Shown: positions 8,396-17,545, counted from the stretch's first letter. The stretch: DNA of 64,000 bases from Flagellimonas aquimarina (GCF_003149745.1 NZ_QGEG01000003.1:3473-67472), one strand, 5' to 3'. Program-made: numbers and translations. Notes: generated by a model not told the origin, from the sequence alone.

Positions 8396-9214
8396 ATGAT
8401 AAAGATTAAGACTGCAGAGGAGATTGAACTAATGCGAGAAAGCGCATTGGTAGTTTCCAGAACTTTAGGTATGTTGGCTTCCGAGATTAAACCAGGAGCA
8501 AATCCATTACAGTTAGACAAATTAGCCGAGGATTTTATTCGTGAACAAGGTGCAGAGCCTGGGTTTTTGGGAATGTATGATTTTCCTAATACGTTGAATT
8601 GGAGTCCAAATGAACAAGTTGTACATGGTATTCCCAATAACGAACTTCTTAAAGATGGAGATGTAATATCTGTAGATTGCGGAGCATTAAAAAATGGATT
8701 CTATGGGGATCATGCATATACTTTTGAGGTTGGAGAAGTAGCAGAAGACACCAAGAAATTACTTAAGGTCACTAAAGAATCCCTTTATGTGGGAATTCGA
8801 GAATTTAAATTGGGCAACAGGGTTGGTGATGTTGGTTTTGCCATTCAAAATTATTGCGAAAACCATGGGTATGGCATTGTCAGAGAATTGGTAGGTCATG
8901 GATTGGGTACAGAGCTTCATGAGGATCCCCAAATGCCCAACTACGGCAAAAGAGGCCGTGGAAAGAAATTTGTAGATGGGATGGTTGTGGCCATTGAGCC
9001 CATGGTAAATATGGGTACCAGAAGAATAAAGCAACTTAAGGATGGATGGACTATTTTAACGGCTGATGGAAAACCCAGTGCTCATTTTGAACACGACGTA
9101 GCTCTTATAGATGGCAAACCAGAACTACTTTCCACTTTCCAATATATTTATGATGCCCTTGGTATTGAAAGTAATGAAGAAGAAGAATTTAGAAGTAAAA
9201 AACTACAACTTTAG
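8396..9214 (+). CDS. map: type I methionine aminopeptidase
   Basis: The 272-residue product removes initiator methionine from nascent proteins. Family features are present in order: a substrate-site His in VHGIPN, the metal Asp pair in SVDCGALKNGFYGDHA, a metal His in VGHGLGTELHEDP, and metal Glu residues in AIEPMVN and in the C-terminal FEHDVAL. Type I enzymes are about 250-265 residues; this one carries a short acidic tail (SNEEEEF). The methyltransferase gene begins 34 bases downstream. Confidence 0.97.
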   Translation: MIKIKTAEEIELMRESALVVSRTLGMLASEIKPGANPLQLDKLAEDFIREQGAEPGFLGMYDFPNTLNWSPNEQVVHGIPNNELLKDGDVISVDCGALKNGFYGDHAYTFEVGEVAEDTKKLLKVTKESLYVGIREFKLGNRVGDVGFAIQNYCENHGYGIVRELVGHGLGTELHEDPQMPNYGKRGRGKKFVDGMVVAIEPMVNMGTRRIKQLKDGWTILTADGKPSAHFEHDVALIDGKPELLSTFQYIYDALGIESNEEEEFRSKKLQL

Positions 9215-9248
9215 ATTTCAGCACTCTACTTTGCCAGCATAAAACAAA

Positions 9249-10013
9249 ATGAAAAGGCTCTTTAAATTTTTCTTGAATCTTATCCCAAGACCAGTACTTA
9301 TAAAACTAAGTTATTGGGTAAGACCCTTAGTGGCATTTTCGCTAAAAGGGAATAAATATACTGACCCTATTGACGGCAAAAGTTTTAAAGCATTTCTGCC
9401 CTATGGGTATGAAAACCCCAGAGAAAATGTACTCTCCCCCTCTACCCTATCTTTAGAGCGCCATAGATTGCTTTGGTTGTATTTAAAAAATGAAACCAAT
9501 TTCTTTGTCAAAAAGAACAGGGTGCTTCATTTTGCACCGGAACAAGCTTTCCATAAAAGATTTAAAAAACTAGATAATATTGATTACACCACTACAGATT
9601 TAAATTCTCCATTAGCTGAAGTGAAAGCAGATATCTGTAACCTTCCATTCAAAGACAATTCATTTGATGTTATTCTATGTAATCACGTTCTGGAGCATAT
9701 CCCTGATGACACTACCGCCATGCAGGAGCTGTTTCGTATTTTAAAACCGGGAGGTTGGGGCATTTTTCAAATTCCGCAAGATTTAAAAAGAGCGGAAACC
9801 TTTGAAGACGATTCTATAACGGATAGAAAGGAAAGAGCAAAAATCTTTGGCCAATATGACCACGTTCGTATCTATGGAAGAGATTACTTTGATAAACTAA
9901 GAAAGGTCGGTTTTAAGGTTGAAGAAGTAGATTACACCCAAAAACTATCGTCAGAAGAAGTTGAAAACTACAGGTTGGCAAAGGGAGAGATCATTCCATT
10001 GGTATCAAAATAA
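9249..10013 (+). CDS. class I SAM-dependent methyltransferase (Methyltransf_11 type)
   Basis: The 254-residue product has an N-terminal region of about 90 residues, then a Rossmann methyltransferase core: VLHFAPEQAF as motif I (a degenerate version without GxGxG), TTTDLNS, ADICNLPFKDNSFDVILCNHVLEHI as motifs II-III, and LFRILKPGGWGIFQIP. The substrate is not evident. The HFAPE variant of motif I is typical of a Bacteroidota group with unknown substrates. Its stop codon abuts the stop codon of the convergent apbE gene with no intervening base. Confidence 0.85.
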   Translation: MKRLFKFFLNLIPRPVLIKLSYWVRPLVAFSLKGNKYTDPIDGKSFKAFLPYGYENPRENVLSPSTLSLERHRLLWLYLKNETNFFVKKNRVLHFAPEQAFHKRFKKLDNIDYTTTDLNSPLAEVKADICNLPFKDNSFDVILCNHVLEHIPDDTTAMQELFRILKPGGWGIFQIPQDLKRAETFEDDSITDRKERAKIFGQYDHVRIYGRDYFDKLRKVGFKVEEVDYTQKLSSEEVENYRLAKGEIIPLVSK

Positions 10014-11018
10014 TCATTGTTTTACAAGTGTTTTAAACCCAGGGGTCATAAACTCTTGTGTTTCTCCCCTTTCATTTAAATAAATAATATATGCTTCCAA
10101 TTTATCTTGGTTTTCTAGCAAATGCTTTGACTCCTCTAAATCCATAGCCATAAAAGCGGTAGCATAGGCATCTGCTTCAGCACAAGAATTGGTCACCACA
10201 CTAGCGGCCAGAATATTGGAATTTTTGGTATATCCTGTTTTGGGGTTTATGGTATGCACGTATTTAATACCAGTTTCTGGATCAACTCTAAACTTCCTAT
10301 AATTACCGGAAGAGGCCATTGCTCCATTTTCAAGCTCTATAATCTGTTTCAATTGTCGTCCAACCTCAACTTGAGGGTCATCTATCCCCACACTCCATCG
10401 TTTACCAGAGATTGCATTTTGTCCTTTTGTTATGACCTCACCACCTAATTCAACCAAGTAATCATCAACACCCTTGGCATCTAACATGGCTCCTAGACGA
10501 TCAATGGCATATCCTTTAGCAACGGCATTAAAATCAAAACGTATCTCTGAATGGGTTTTGGCAATTGTTCCATTGTGTTTCAATTTTACCTTGTCCCAAC
10601 CCACATAACTCAATAAACTGTCGACTTTAAGACTGTCTAATTCCAGCTGTTCTCCCGGGCCAAAGCCCCAAGCATTGGCCAAGACACCTACAGTTGGGTC
10701 AAAATATCCGTTGGATGCCTTATATACCTCGCTTGAAGTCTTAAAAACATCTTGGAACATGTGGTCCACAATTATTGTTGAATCCCCATTATTGATTTTT
10801 GAAATATCTGAAGTGGGAATATAAGTTGAAAGTGATTGATTAACCACCTGAAAAACAGAATCTATCTCCTGTTGATAAGAGGTTTCTGTGTCTGAAATAT
10901 AGATAATTGAATAGGTAGTGCCCAATGCATTACCCGCAATTTGATTTTTTATCAATGAATTAGAACTGCACCCAAGAAGCAATGCAAGTACAAACATTAA
11001 AAGTATTCGTTTAGTCAT
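10014..11018 (-). CDS. apbE: FAD:protein FMN transferase (ApbE), lipoprotein
   Basis: The 334-residue product has a lipoprotein signal (MTKRILLMFVLALLLGCSS, Cys17 lipidated). ApbE hydrolyses FAD and attaches FMN through a phosphoester bond to Thr in NqrB and NqrC. Family motifs: NALGTTYSI, GYFDPTVGVLANAWGFG, DFNAVAKGYAIDRL, YLVELGGEV, KYVHTINPKTG and SCAEADAYATAFMA. It is the last gene of a minus-strand run after nqrABCDEF and a small companion gene, with a one-base overlap (TGATG) with the companion. The position fits maturation of the adjacent Na+-pump. Confidence 0.96.
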   Translation of the reverse strand: MTKRILLMFVLALLLGCSSNSLIKNQIAGNALGTTYSIIYISDTETSYQQEIDSVFQVVNQSLSTYIPTSDISKINNGDSTIIVDHMFQDVFKTSSEVYKASNGYFDPTVGVLANAWGFGPGEQLELDSLKVDSLLSYVGWDKVKLKHNGTIAKTHSEIRFDFNAVAKGYAIDRLGAMLDAKGVDDYLVELGGEVITKGQNAISGKRWSVGIDDPQVEVGRQLKQIIELENGAMASSGNYRKFRVDPETGIKYVHTINPKTGYTKNSNILAASVVTNSCAEADAYATAFMAMDLEESKHLLENQDKLEAYIIYLNERGETQEFMTPGFKTLVKQ

Positions 11019-11377
11019 CAGATTTCAATTAATCCTTGATAATCCACAATATAGTCTTCATTTAAGTATACTGGAAGCTCTTGATTGGATGCGTTGGACA
11101 GTCCCACTCCAGCGTAATAAGTTTTAGCTTCAAATTTATCAGCTTGATTTTTTACCTTCTGCATTAAAGCCACATCAAACTCTCTTGTGTTCCTAGGGTA
11201 ATCAACATTCCGTACCACAATAAAATGAAGAATTTTATCCTTTAGACATACATATTGTGGGTTTTTCTTTGGCTTGCTGTTGATTCCCATGAATTCAAAA
11301 CCCTCCTCCTCCAATTGTTTTCCAACAATATTCATTGCTAGGTTATGAAGTTCTTGTTCTGTTAACGCTCTTCTCAT
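11018..11377 (-). CDS. 119-residue conserved companion of the Nqr operon, unknown function
   Basis: The product begins MRRALTEQELHNLAMNIVG and contains KKNPQYVCLKD, LHFIVVR and ends DYIVDYQGLIEI. No signal peptide or membrane segment is visible, so it is probably cytoplasmic. In flavobacteria such proteins next to nqrF are sometimes labelled as an Nqr subunit F, but this one has no Fe-S or flavin motif, so that name is wrong. I chose the ATG at 11377: a longer frame would begin at 11407 inside the stem of the nqr terminator. It overlaps apbE by one base, so the two are translationally coupled. A role in Nqr assembly or flavin handling is inference from position. Confidence 0.75.
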   Translation of the reverse strand: MRRALTEQELHNLAMNIVGKQLEEEGFEFMGINSKPKKNPQYVCLKDKILHFIVVRNVDYPRNTREFDVALMQKVKNQADKFEAKTYYAGVGLSNASNQELPVYLNEDYIVDYQGLIEI

Positions 11378-11380
11378 CTT

Positions 11381-11413
11381 AATTAAAAAAACCGATGCAT
11401 TTTGCATCGGTTT
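11381..11413 (-). terminator. intrinsic terminator after nqrF (minus strand)
   Basis: Read on the minus strand, AAACCGATGCA, loop AAA, TGCATCGGTTT (arms 11403-11413 and 11389-11399) is followed by a T run. It lies between nqrF and the 119-residue companion gene, so apbE expression may depend on read-through or on a separate promoter. Confidence 0.8.
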
Positions 11414-11466
11414 GGATTGTTAAACACTTCTAGATTGTCTTTAAGGTGACACATATTTCACAATAG

Positions 11467-12774
11467 TTATCCACCAAAGTCGTCGAATCTGATATTCTCA
11501 TCTGGAATACCAAAATCCTCTCCCATTTTCTGAACAGCTTTGTTCATTAATGGAGGTCCACAGAAATACAGTTCAATATCTTCCGGAGAATCATGATGAT
11601 TTAGGTAATTATCAATAACACAGTTATGGATAAATCCAACAAAACCGTCTCCTTCGGCATCAATATCTTCTTTTACTTTCCAATTATCCTCTTCCATAGG
11701 TTCCGAAAGCGCCATATAGAATTTAAAGTTTGGAAAGTCTTTTTCCAATTGTTTAAAGTGATCAATGTAGAACAACTCTCTTTTTGAACGACCTCCATAC
11801 CAATAGGTTACTTTTCTATTGGTTTTTAAGGTTCTGAACAAATGATACAAGTGTGAACGCATTGGGGCCATACCTGCACCACCACCTACATATAACATTT
11901 CAGCTTCAGATTCGTTAATGAAGAATTCACCAAACGGTCCTGAAATGGTAACAGGGTCACCCTCTTTTAATCCAAAAATATATGAGGAAGCCACACCAGG
12001 ATTCACATCCATCCATCCATTTTTAGAACGATCCCATGGTGGAGTTGCAATACGCACATTCAACATGATTTCTCGACCTTCTGCAGGGTAGGATGCCATA
12101 GAATAGGCACGTTCTACAGTTTCTGGATTCTTCATGACAAGTGGCCATAAATTAAATTTATCCCACTCATTCTTAAATTTATCCGGAGTTTCATGCTCTT
12201 CAGGATGCGCTGTAATATCTATATCTGAATACTTTACTTCACAAGGGGGAATCTCAATCTGTATATACCCGCCTGCTTTATAATTCATATCATCAGGAAT
12301 TTCAACAACAAATTCTTTGATGAACGAAGCAACATTGTAGTTACGCACTACTTTAGCTGGCCATTTCTTAATTCCGAAGACTTCCTCCGGAATGGTAATT
12401 TCCATGTCTTGTTTCACTTTGACCTGACAAGCCAAACGAGCTCCATGATTCAATTCTTTTTTTGAAAAATGAGGTGTTTCCGTTGGTAGTGCCTCTCCCC
12501 CACCTGAAAGTACATGACATTCGCACTGAATGCAGGTTCCACCACCTCCACAAGCCGATGGTAAAAAGACCTTTTCATTCCCCAAGGTGGACAGTAATGT
12601 ACCTCCGGAGGCAACTTCTATTTGTTTCTCACCGTTAATGGTCAATGTTACTGGACCAGAAGGCGATAGTTTTTCTTTGGTGAACAGCAAGAGTGCCACC
12701 AACGATAATAACAAAATAAGAAAAGCAACAACTGTAATTAGAATAGTACCTCCTGTACTGGTAGCTAAAATCAT
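11467..12774 (-). CDS. nqrF: Na+-translocating NADH:quinone reductase subunit F
   Basis: The 435-residue product is the NADH-oxidising subunit. It has one N-terminal membrane helix (about residues 8-32), a [2Fe-2S] ferredoxin domain with Cys75, Cys81, Cys84 and Cys116 (ACGGGGTCIQCEC and RLACQ), and a ferredoxin-reductase module with the FAD motif RAYSMASYP, the FGEFFI segment, the NADH-binding GGGAGMAPMRSH, and the C-terminal YFCGPPLMN. Electrons pass from NADH through FAD to the Fe-S cluster and on to NqrC/B. It is the last nqr gene and ends before a terminator. Confidence 0.98.
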   Translation of the reverse strand: MILATSTGGTILITVVAFLILLLSLVALLLFTKEKLSPSGPVTLTINGEKQIEVASGGTLLSTLGNEKVFLPSACGGGGTCIQCECHVLSGGGEALPTETPHFSKKELNHGARLACQVKVKQDMEITIPEEVFGIKKWPAKVVRNYNVASFIKEFVVEIPDDMNYKAGGYIQIEIPPCEVKYSDIDITAHPEEHETPDKFKNEWDKFNLWPLVMKNPETVERAYSMASYPAEGREIMLNVRIATPPWDRSKNGWMDVNPGVASSYIFGLKEGDPVTISGPFGEFFINESEAEMLYVGGGAGMAPMRSHLYHLFRTLKTNRKVTYWYGGRSKRELFYIDHFKQLEKDFPNFKFYMALSEPMEEDNWKVKEDIDAEGDGFVGFIHNCVIDNYLNHHDSPEDIELYFCGPPLMNKAVQKMGEDFGIPDENIRFDDFGG

Positions 12775-12776
12775 CT

Positions 12777-13517
12777 TTATTTGTTTATGATTTCGTTATA
12801 AGAGACTGCTTTTTCTTCGTCCTCAATCTCCTTTTTAATTTCTTTTTCTTCAATTTTTTCTGCCGTGGTGGTTTCTACAGATTCTGGAGGTTCATTATCG
12901 CCTGTTAACATTCCCCCAAAACTTTGAAACCCAATGCCCATCAAACCAGTGATGATAAATGTAATCCCCAATCCACGAAGTGGTGGTGGAACATTGGAAT
13001 ATCTAATTTTTTCTCTGATTGCCGCAATGGCCAAAATAGCCAAGAACCATCCAATACCTGAACTTACACCATAATTGAATGCCAATCCTAAACTTGGGAT
13101 TTCTCTTGCTTGCATAAACAATGAACCTCCCAGAATGGCACAGTTTACAGCTATTAAGGGCAAGAAAATACCCAAAGAGTTATATAGGGAAGGAGAAAAC
13201 TTCTCTACCACAATCTCTACCAATTGCACCATTGTTGCAATAGTGGCAATAAACAGAATAAATGATAAAAAACTTAAGTTATAATCCGCATACTCTGGAC
13301 CTAGCCAAACTAATGCACCATCTCTTAAAAGATATTGATCCAGCAACCAGTTTAAAGGCACGGTTACAGCCAATACGAATATCACCGCTGCTCCAAGCCC
13401 AACTGCTGTGGCAACTTTCTTTGACACCGCCAAATAGGAACACATTCCCAAAAAGACGGCAAATACCATATTATCTATGAAGATGGACTTAAAAAACAGT
13501 TCTAAATGCTCTAACAT
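12777..13517 (-). CDS. nqrE: Na+-translocating NADH:quinone reductase subunit E, with charged C-terminal extension
   Basis: The 246-residue membrane subunit has six predicted helices and the Cys residues (GMCSYLA near the N-terminus and NCAILGG in the middle) that bind the intramembrane Fe centre between NqrD and NqrE. Typical NqrE is about 200 residues; this one has an extra tail of some 40 residues rich in Glu and Lys (for example EKIEEKEIKKEIEDEEK). The gene starts 10 bases after nqrD and ends 2 bases before nqrF. The tail is probably cytoplasmic or interfacial; its role is unknown. Confidence 0.97.
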   Translation of the reverse strand: MLEHLELFFKSIFIDNMVFAVFLGMCSYLAVSKKVATAVGLGAAVIFVLAVTVPLNWLLDQYLLRDGALVWLGPEYADYNLSFLSFILFIATIATMVQLVEIVVEKFSPSLYNSLGIFLPLIAVNCAILGGSLFMQAREIPSLGLAFNYGVSSGIGWFLAILAIAAIREKIRYSNVPPPLRGLGITFIITGLMGIGFQSFGGMLTGDNEPPESVETTTAEKIEEKEIKKEIEDEEKAVSYNEIINK

Positions 13518-13527
13518 ATTATCTTAT

Positions 13528-14175
13528 TTATGCTTCTTCTATTAATGCTTTGTTTCTTGAACGTTGTACCCAAATGATTATTCCAACAACTATCAATGCA
13601 GCTGGTGGTATAATCATGAATCCATTGTTCTCATATCCTGTTGCATATAGCCCGGTCTTTCCTATTGGATCTCCTAAAACCGGAATTCCAAATAAGGTCC
13701 CTGAACCCAATAGTTCACGGAAAAATCCAACAATGATTAGAATAACTCCGTAACCAAGGGCATTACCAATTCCATCTAAAAAAGATTTCCATGGCCCATT
13801 GCCTAATGCAAAAGCTTCAAAGCGACCCATGATAATACAGTTGGTAATAATTAAACCAACGAAAACAGAAAGGGTTTTGCTCAACTCATACGCAAATGCC
13901 TTTAGAACCTGGTCTACTATAATTACCAATGTAGCCACTACGATAAGCTGAACGATAATTCTAATTTTTGAAGGTATAACGTTACGCATTAATGAAATTA
14001 CCACATTACCTACCCCCAGCACGAATATTACTGAGATGGCCATTACCAAAGAGGCCTTTAGTTCTGCGGTAATTGCCAGAGCGGAGCAGATACCCAAAAC
14101 CTGAATGGTTATTGGATTGTTGTCCGCTAAAGGGTCTAGAATTAGATTTGCATCTTTTTTTGAAAGCAACGCCAT
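13528..14175 (-). CDS. nqrD: Na+-translocating NADH:quinone reductase subunit D
   Basis: The 215-residue integral membrane subunit has about six helices and is homologous to NqrE in inverted topology. The iron-ligand Cys residues are in LGICSALAI and ITNCIIMGR. Length is normal. It lies in the order nqrC-D-E with a one-base gap after nqrC, consistent with a single transcript. The C-terminal WVQRSRNKALIEEA is a short cytoplasmic tail. Confidence 0.97.
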   Translation of the reverse strand: MALLSKKDANLILDPLADNNPITIQVLGICSALAITAELKASLVMAISVIFVLGVGNVVISLMRNVIPSKIRIIVQLIVVATLVIIVDQVLKAFAYELSKTLSVFVGLIITNCIIMGRFEAFALGNGPWKSFLDGIGNALGYGVILIIVGFFRELLGSGTLFGIPVLGDPIGKTGLYATGYENNGFMIIPPAALIVVGIIIWVQRSRNKALIEEA

Positions 14176-14176
14176 A

Positions 14177-14926
14177 TTAGTTCGTTCTAATTGTTTCTAA
14201 GTAAGGTTTGTAAACCTTTAAGGTTTCTTTTATCATTGCTGAAACACCATTTCCAGTGATTGTAGCTCCAGCAAGTGCATCTACTTCATTATCATCTTTA
14301 TCATTGTTCAAAGGATCATTGTTTCCTTTTGCCACACTTACACCAGCATAACTTCTACCTTCCAACAAAGATTCTCCTATGAAATCATCCATAAAAAAGC
14401 GCATTTTTATATTGGCGCCAAGACCTGGAGTTTCTGCCTTATGATCAAAATAAACACCTTGGACTACCATGTCCTCATCAACAGATATGAAGCCCCAAAT
14501 GGCATCCCACAATCCCTTGCCGTACATAGGAAGGATATATGATTTCTTGTCATCTTTTTCGCCTATAAAAATAGGTAAGCGTGCTTCACCTCCATTTTTA
14601 AGGGCAGCCAATTGTTTTTTCATATCAATTAAAAATGCCTGGTCGTCTTTTTGAACTTCTCCATTGACCAAAACATATTGTTCCTTGATGTATTTGGAAA
14701 ACTCTCCCTCCACAACATCTGTTGGAATGAAATTTACTCCACTATCTTCGGTATTCTCATTAACACCCATTGCATATAGGATGTTCTGCTGTTTTTCAAA
14801 ACGTTCATTTTCTTTGATTCTATCACTTAAGCCCGATGCTAAAAATGCGAGGACAGAACCTACAATCACAACCATTATGATTGCAAAAATTACGGTATAT
14901 GAGTTTTTATCTGTACTTATTGCCAT
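14177..14926 (-). CDS. nqrC: Na+-translocating NADH:quinone reductase subunit C (covalent FMN)
   Basis: The 249-residue product has one N-terminal membrane helix (about residues 10-32) and a periplasmic FMN-binding domain. The flavinylation site is the Thr in DALAGATITGNGVSAM; in Vibrio the equivalent motif is SGATLT, so the first Ser is Ala here. GLWDAIWGFISVD and HKAETPGLGA are conserved family segments. FMN would be attached by the ApbE encoded 3 kb downstream in the same run. Confidence 0.97.
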   Translation of the reverse strand: MAISTDKNSYTVIFAIIMVVIVGSVLAFLASGLSDRIKENERFEKQQNILYAMGVNENTEDSGVNFIPTDVVEGEFSKYIKEQYVLVNGEVQKDDQAFLIDMKKQLAALKNGGEARLPIFIGEKDDKKSYILPMYGKGLWDAIWGFISVDEDMVVQGVYFDHKAETPGLGANIKMRFFMDDFIGESLLEGRSYAGVSVAKGNNDPLNNDKDDNEVDALAGATITGNGVSAMIKETLKVYKPYLETIRTN

Positions 14927-14928
14927 AA

Positions 14929-16191
14929 TTAAACTGTTTCCGTTTTTAGTTCTTCAACTTCACCTGATACTTTTGGGTATATGGTAGCTGTTTTTAATCT
15001 TTTCATTCTTCTTTTGATATTCCCCCTAACCACATAATGATCAATAGTTGGCGCAAAAACGTTCATCAATAAGATTGCCAAGAATACACCTTCTGGGTAT
15101 CCTGGGTTGAATACACGAATCATTACGGACATAAACCCGATCAAGAACCCGTAAATCCATTTACCTCTATTGGTCTGTGAACCTGTTACCGGGTCAGTTG
15201 CCATAAAGACAATACCAAAGGCAAGTCCTCCTACCAACAGATGTTGCCAGTACTCAAAACTCATTAACCCATAGAATTTACTATACTCTGGAATCCACTC
15301 TGCGGCAACTATACCGTTAAATATCAATCCCATTGCAAGAGATCCTATTACGGCACTTAACATTATTCGCCAAGAAGCAATTTTGGAAAATACCAAAAAC
15401 AGCCCTCCAAGTAAAATCAACAATGTTGAAGTCTCGCCTACGGAACCTGGTATGAATCCATAGAACATGTCAGAAAGTGAATATGAAAAATCATTGTTCC
15501 CTTGGGCTAAATACCCTAGGACCGTTTCACCAGAGATGGCATCTGCAGTACCTGCCTGAGTTAATCCTTCTTTAGCACCATGTACCCAAACCTTATCTCC
15601 ACTCATCCATGTGGGGTAAGCAAAAAACAAGAAAGCACGAATGGTCAAAGCAGGATTCAAAATATTCATCCCTGTTCCTCCAAAAACTTCCTTTCCAATT
15701 ACTACACCGAAGGCTACTGCAACGGCCAACATCCATAAAGGAGTGTCTACTGGTACTATAAGTGGAACCAACATTCCTGTTACCAAGTATCCTTCTTCCA
15801 CTTCATGCCCTTTTATTACCGCAAATAAGAATTCGATAGCTAGGCCCACACCATAAGAAACAACAACAATGGGCAATACAGTGATTGCTCCCAACCAGAA
15901 ATTATCCCAAGTAATAAAATGTTCCATTAATGAAAACTCGGATGGAAAACCATTTATCGCAGAATAATGCTGATACCCCGCATTAAATATTCCGAATAAA
16001 AGACAAGGCACCAAGGCCATGATAACCGTATTCATGGTCCGTTTTAAATCATCTGCGGCACGAACATGACTACCAGAATGGGTAGTTTCATTGGGCATGT
16101 ACAAAAATGTATGGATAGCATTAAATGCTGGAGCCATTTTTTTGCCCTTATATTTTTCCTTAATCTGATGTAATTTTTCTTTCATACCCAT
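14929..16191 (-). CDS. nqrB: Na+-translocating NADH:quinone reductase subunit B (covalent FMN, Na+ channel)
   Basis: The 420-residue multi-pass subunit carries the Na+ pathway and a covalent FMN. KVWVHGAKEG and DAISGETVLG are seen; the Thr in SGET is the expected flavin attachment residue, although the usual motif is SGAT. GTGMNILNPALTIRAF and FMATDPVTGSQTNRGKWIYG are family hallmarks. I chose the ATG at 16191 (MGMKEKLHQ) rather than the TTG nine bases upstream, which would overlap nqrA; another ATG lies at 16185. Confidence 0.97.
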   Translation of the reverse strand: MGMKEKLHQIKEKYKGKKMAPAFNAIHTFLYMPNETTHSGSHVRAADDLKRTMNTVIMALVPCLLFGIFNAGYQHYSAINGFPSEFSLMEHFITWDNFWLGAITVLPIVVVSYGVGLAIEFLFAVIKGHEVEEGYLVTGMLVPLIVPVDTPLWMLAVAVAFGVVIGKEVFGGTGMNILNPALTIRAFLFFAYPTWMSGDKVWVHGAKEGLTQAGTADAISGETVLGYLAQGNNDFSYSLSDMFYGFIPGSVGETSTLLILLGGLFLVFSKIASWRIMLSAVIGSLAMGLIFNGIVAAEWIPEYSKFYGLMSFEYWQHLLVGGLAFGIVFMATDPVTGSQTNRGKWIYGFLIGFMSVMIRVFNPGYPEGVFLAILLMNVFAPTIDHYVVRGNIKRRMKRLKTATIYPKVSGEVEELKTETV

Positions 16192-16192
16192 A

Positions 16193-17545
16193 TTATCCAA
16201 TTTCTTGATGCAACAAATCCAATCCTTCCCTGATTATTTGCTGGTGTGGTTGTTTAGAAATACAAATGAATTCTGTTAATGAGAAATCTTCCGGAGCTAC
16301 TTCGTACAATCCCAATTGCTCCATCTCATCCAAGTCTTTTACCATACAAGCTTTAAGCAGTTGCAGTGGGTAAATATCCAATGGAAAAACATCTTCGTAA
16401 CGCCCGGTCACCACAAAAGCTCTATGCTCTCCATTGGTGTTCGTGTCCAAATCGTATTTCTTATTAGGTTGCATCCATGAAAAGGTCAATGCCCTTGTAG
16501 ATGATATTTTGTTGAAAATCGGCTTATTCCAGCCAAAAAACTCATAATCATCACCTTCTGGAATTGCAGTGACTGTATTGTTGTAAAATCCAAGATAACC
16601 CTCGGGGTGTGTTTTTGAACCTGTCAGTACATCACCATTAATCAATCTGAATTTATCTTGATTAACTCCACTTCCATATAAAAAGGTAGAAATCTCGGCG
16701 CCTATTTTGGTTGTATAGTATTTGGGAGCTTTTACAACAGAGCCCGCAAGCGCTATGGTTCTCTCTGCATTAAACTTTCCCGTCAACAATAACTCTCCAA
16801 TAATTATCAAGTCTTGGGGAGCAACGGTCCAAGCGACCTCTCCTTTATTGATTGGGTCAATTTTATTGATCTGTGTTCCAACCAACCCCGCAGGATGTGG
16901 CCCAGATACTTTGTGTAGTTCAATTCCGTTCAAATTCTCTAATGGGGAATTACTTGCCGAACTGACAGAAACATGCACCTTACCTGGAGTCAACTTGCCC
17001 AAAGCAGTAATGGCTGCTTGCAATTCTGCTTCTTTTCCGTTTAATACATAATCCGAATCTGCGGCCAAAGGAGCCGTAGTGTAACCAGATACAAATATGG
17101 CTTTTGGAGTGACTTCCGGATTTGCTATAATGTCATAAGGACGCTGTTTTATAAATGTCCATCCACCTGATTGTAACAGAAAACTCCTTATCCCTTCTGC
17201 ATCAGCTTCTTCTACATCAAGAATTTTATGCGACACATACTCCTGTGTTTTATCAGCTAGAATTTTCAGCGTTAAGATTTTCCTTCTGGCTCCACGAACA
17301 ATTTCAACCAATTCTCCACTAACTGGGGAGACAAAGAGCATATCCTCTTTGTTCTTGTTGAAAAACAAAGGTTCTCCCGCTTTGACTTCGGCCCCCTCTT
17401 TTACCAACATTTTTGGTGTTATTCCATGAAAATCATCTAGGTTTAGGGCATATACGTTACTTAAAACGGCTTTGGAAGTAGTCTGTTCTGCTGCCCCGAT
17501 AAGGTTGATGTTCAACCCTTTTTTAATCCGGATGTCTTTAGACAT
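16193..17545 (-). CDS. nqrA: Na+-translocating NADH:quinone reductase subunit A
   Basis: The 450-residue product is the peripheral cytoplasmic subunit that contacts the quinone site. It starts MSKDIRIKKGLNINLIG, with the N-terminal biotinyl-like fold (VKEGAEVKAGEPLFFNK, VSPVSGELVEIVRGARR) and the HKVSGPHPAGLVGTQI segment of the Rnfc/Nqr family. It is the first gene of the nqr operon. The 151-base region upstream is shared with the divergent T9SS plug gene and should hold both promoters; no clear -33/-7 pair is visible for nqrA. Confidence 0.97.
   Translation of the reverse strand: MSKDIRIKKGLNINLIGAAEQTTSKAVLSNVYALNLDDFHGITPKMLVKEGAEVKAGEPLFFNKNKEDMLFVSPVSGELVEIVRGARRKILTLKILADKTQEYVSHKILDVEEADAEGIRSFLLQSGGWTFIKQRPYDIIANPEVTPKAIFVSGYTTAPLAADSDYVLNGKEAELQAAITALGKLTPGKVHVSVSSASNSPLENLNGIELHKVSGPHPAGLVGTQINKIDPINKGEVAWTVAPQDLIIIGELLLTGKFNAERTIALAGSVVKAPKYYTTKIGAEISTFLYGSGVNQDKFRLINGDVLTGSKTHPEGYLGFYNNTVTAIPEGDDYEFFGWNKPIFNKISSTRALTFSWMQPNKKYDLDTNTNGEHRAFVVTGRYEDVFPLDIYPLQLLKACMVKDLDEMEQLGLYEVAPEDFSLTEFICISKQPHQQIIREGLDLLHQEIG

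Noticed and set aside
11378-11407. Longer start for the 119-residue Nqr companion gene
   Set aside because: The extension would translate part of the nqr terminator stem, so the ATG at 11377 is preferred.
11467-17545. Rnf complex instead of Nqr
   Set aside because: Gene order A-B-C-D-E-F and the ferredoxin-plus-FAD NqrF with an NADH site identify Nqr; no RnfB or RnfG-type ferredoxin genes are present.
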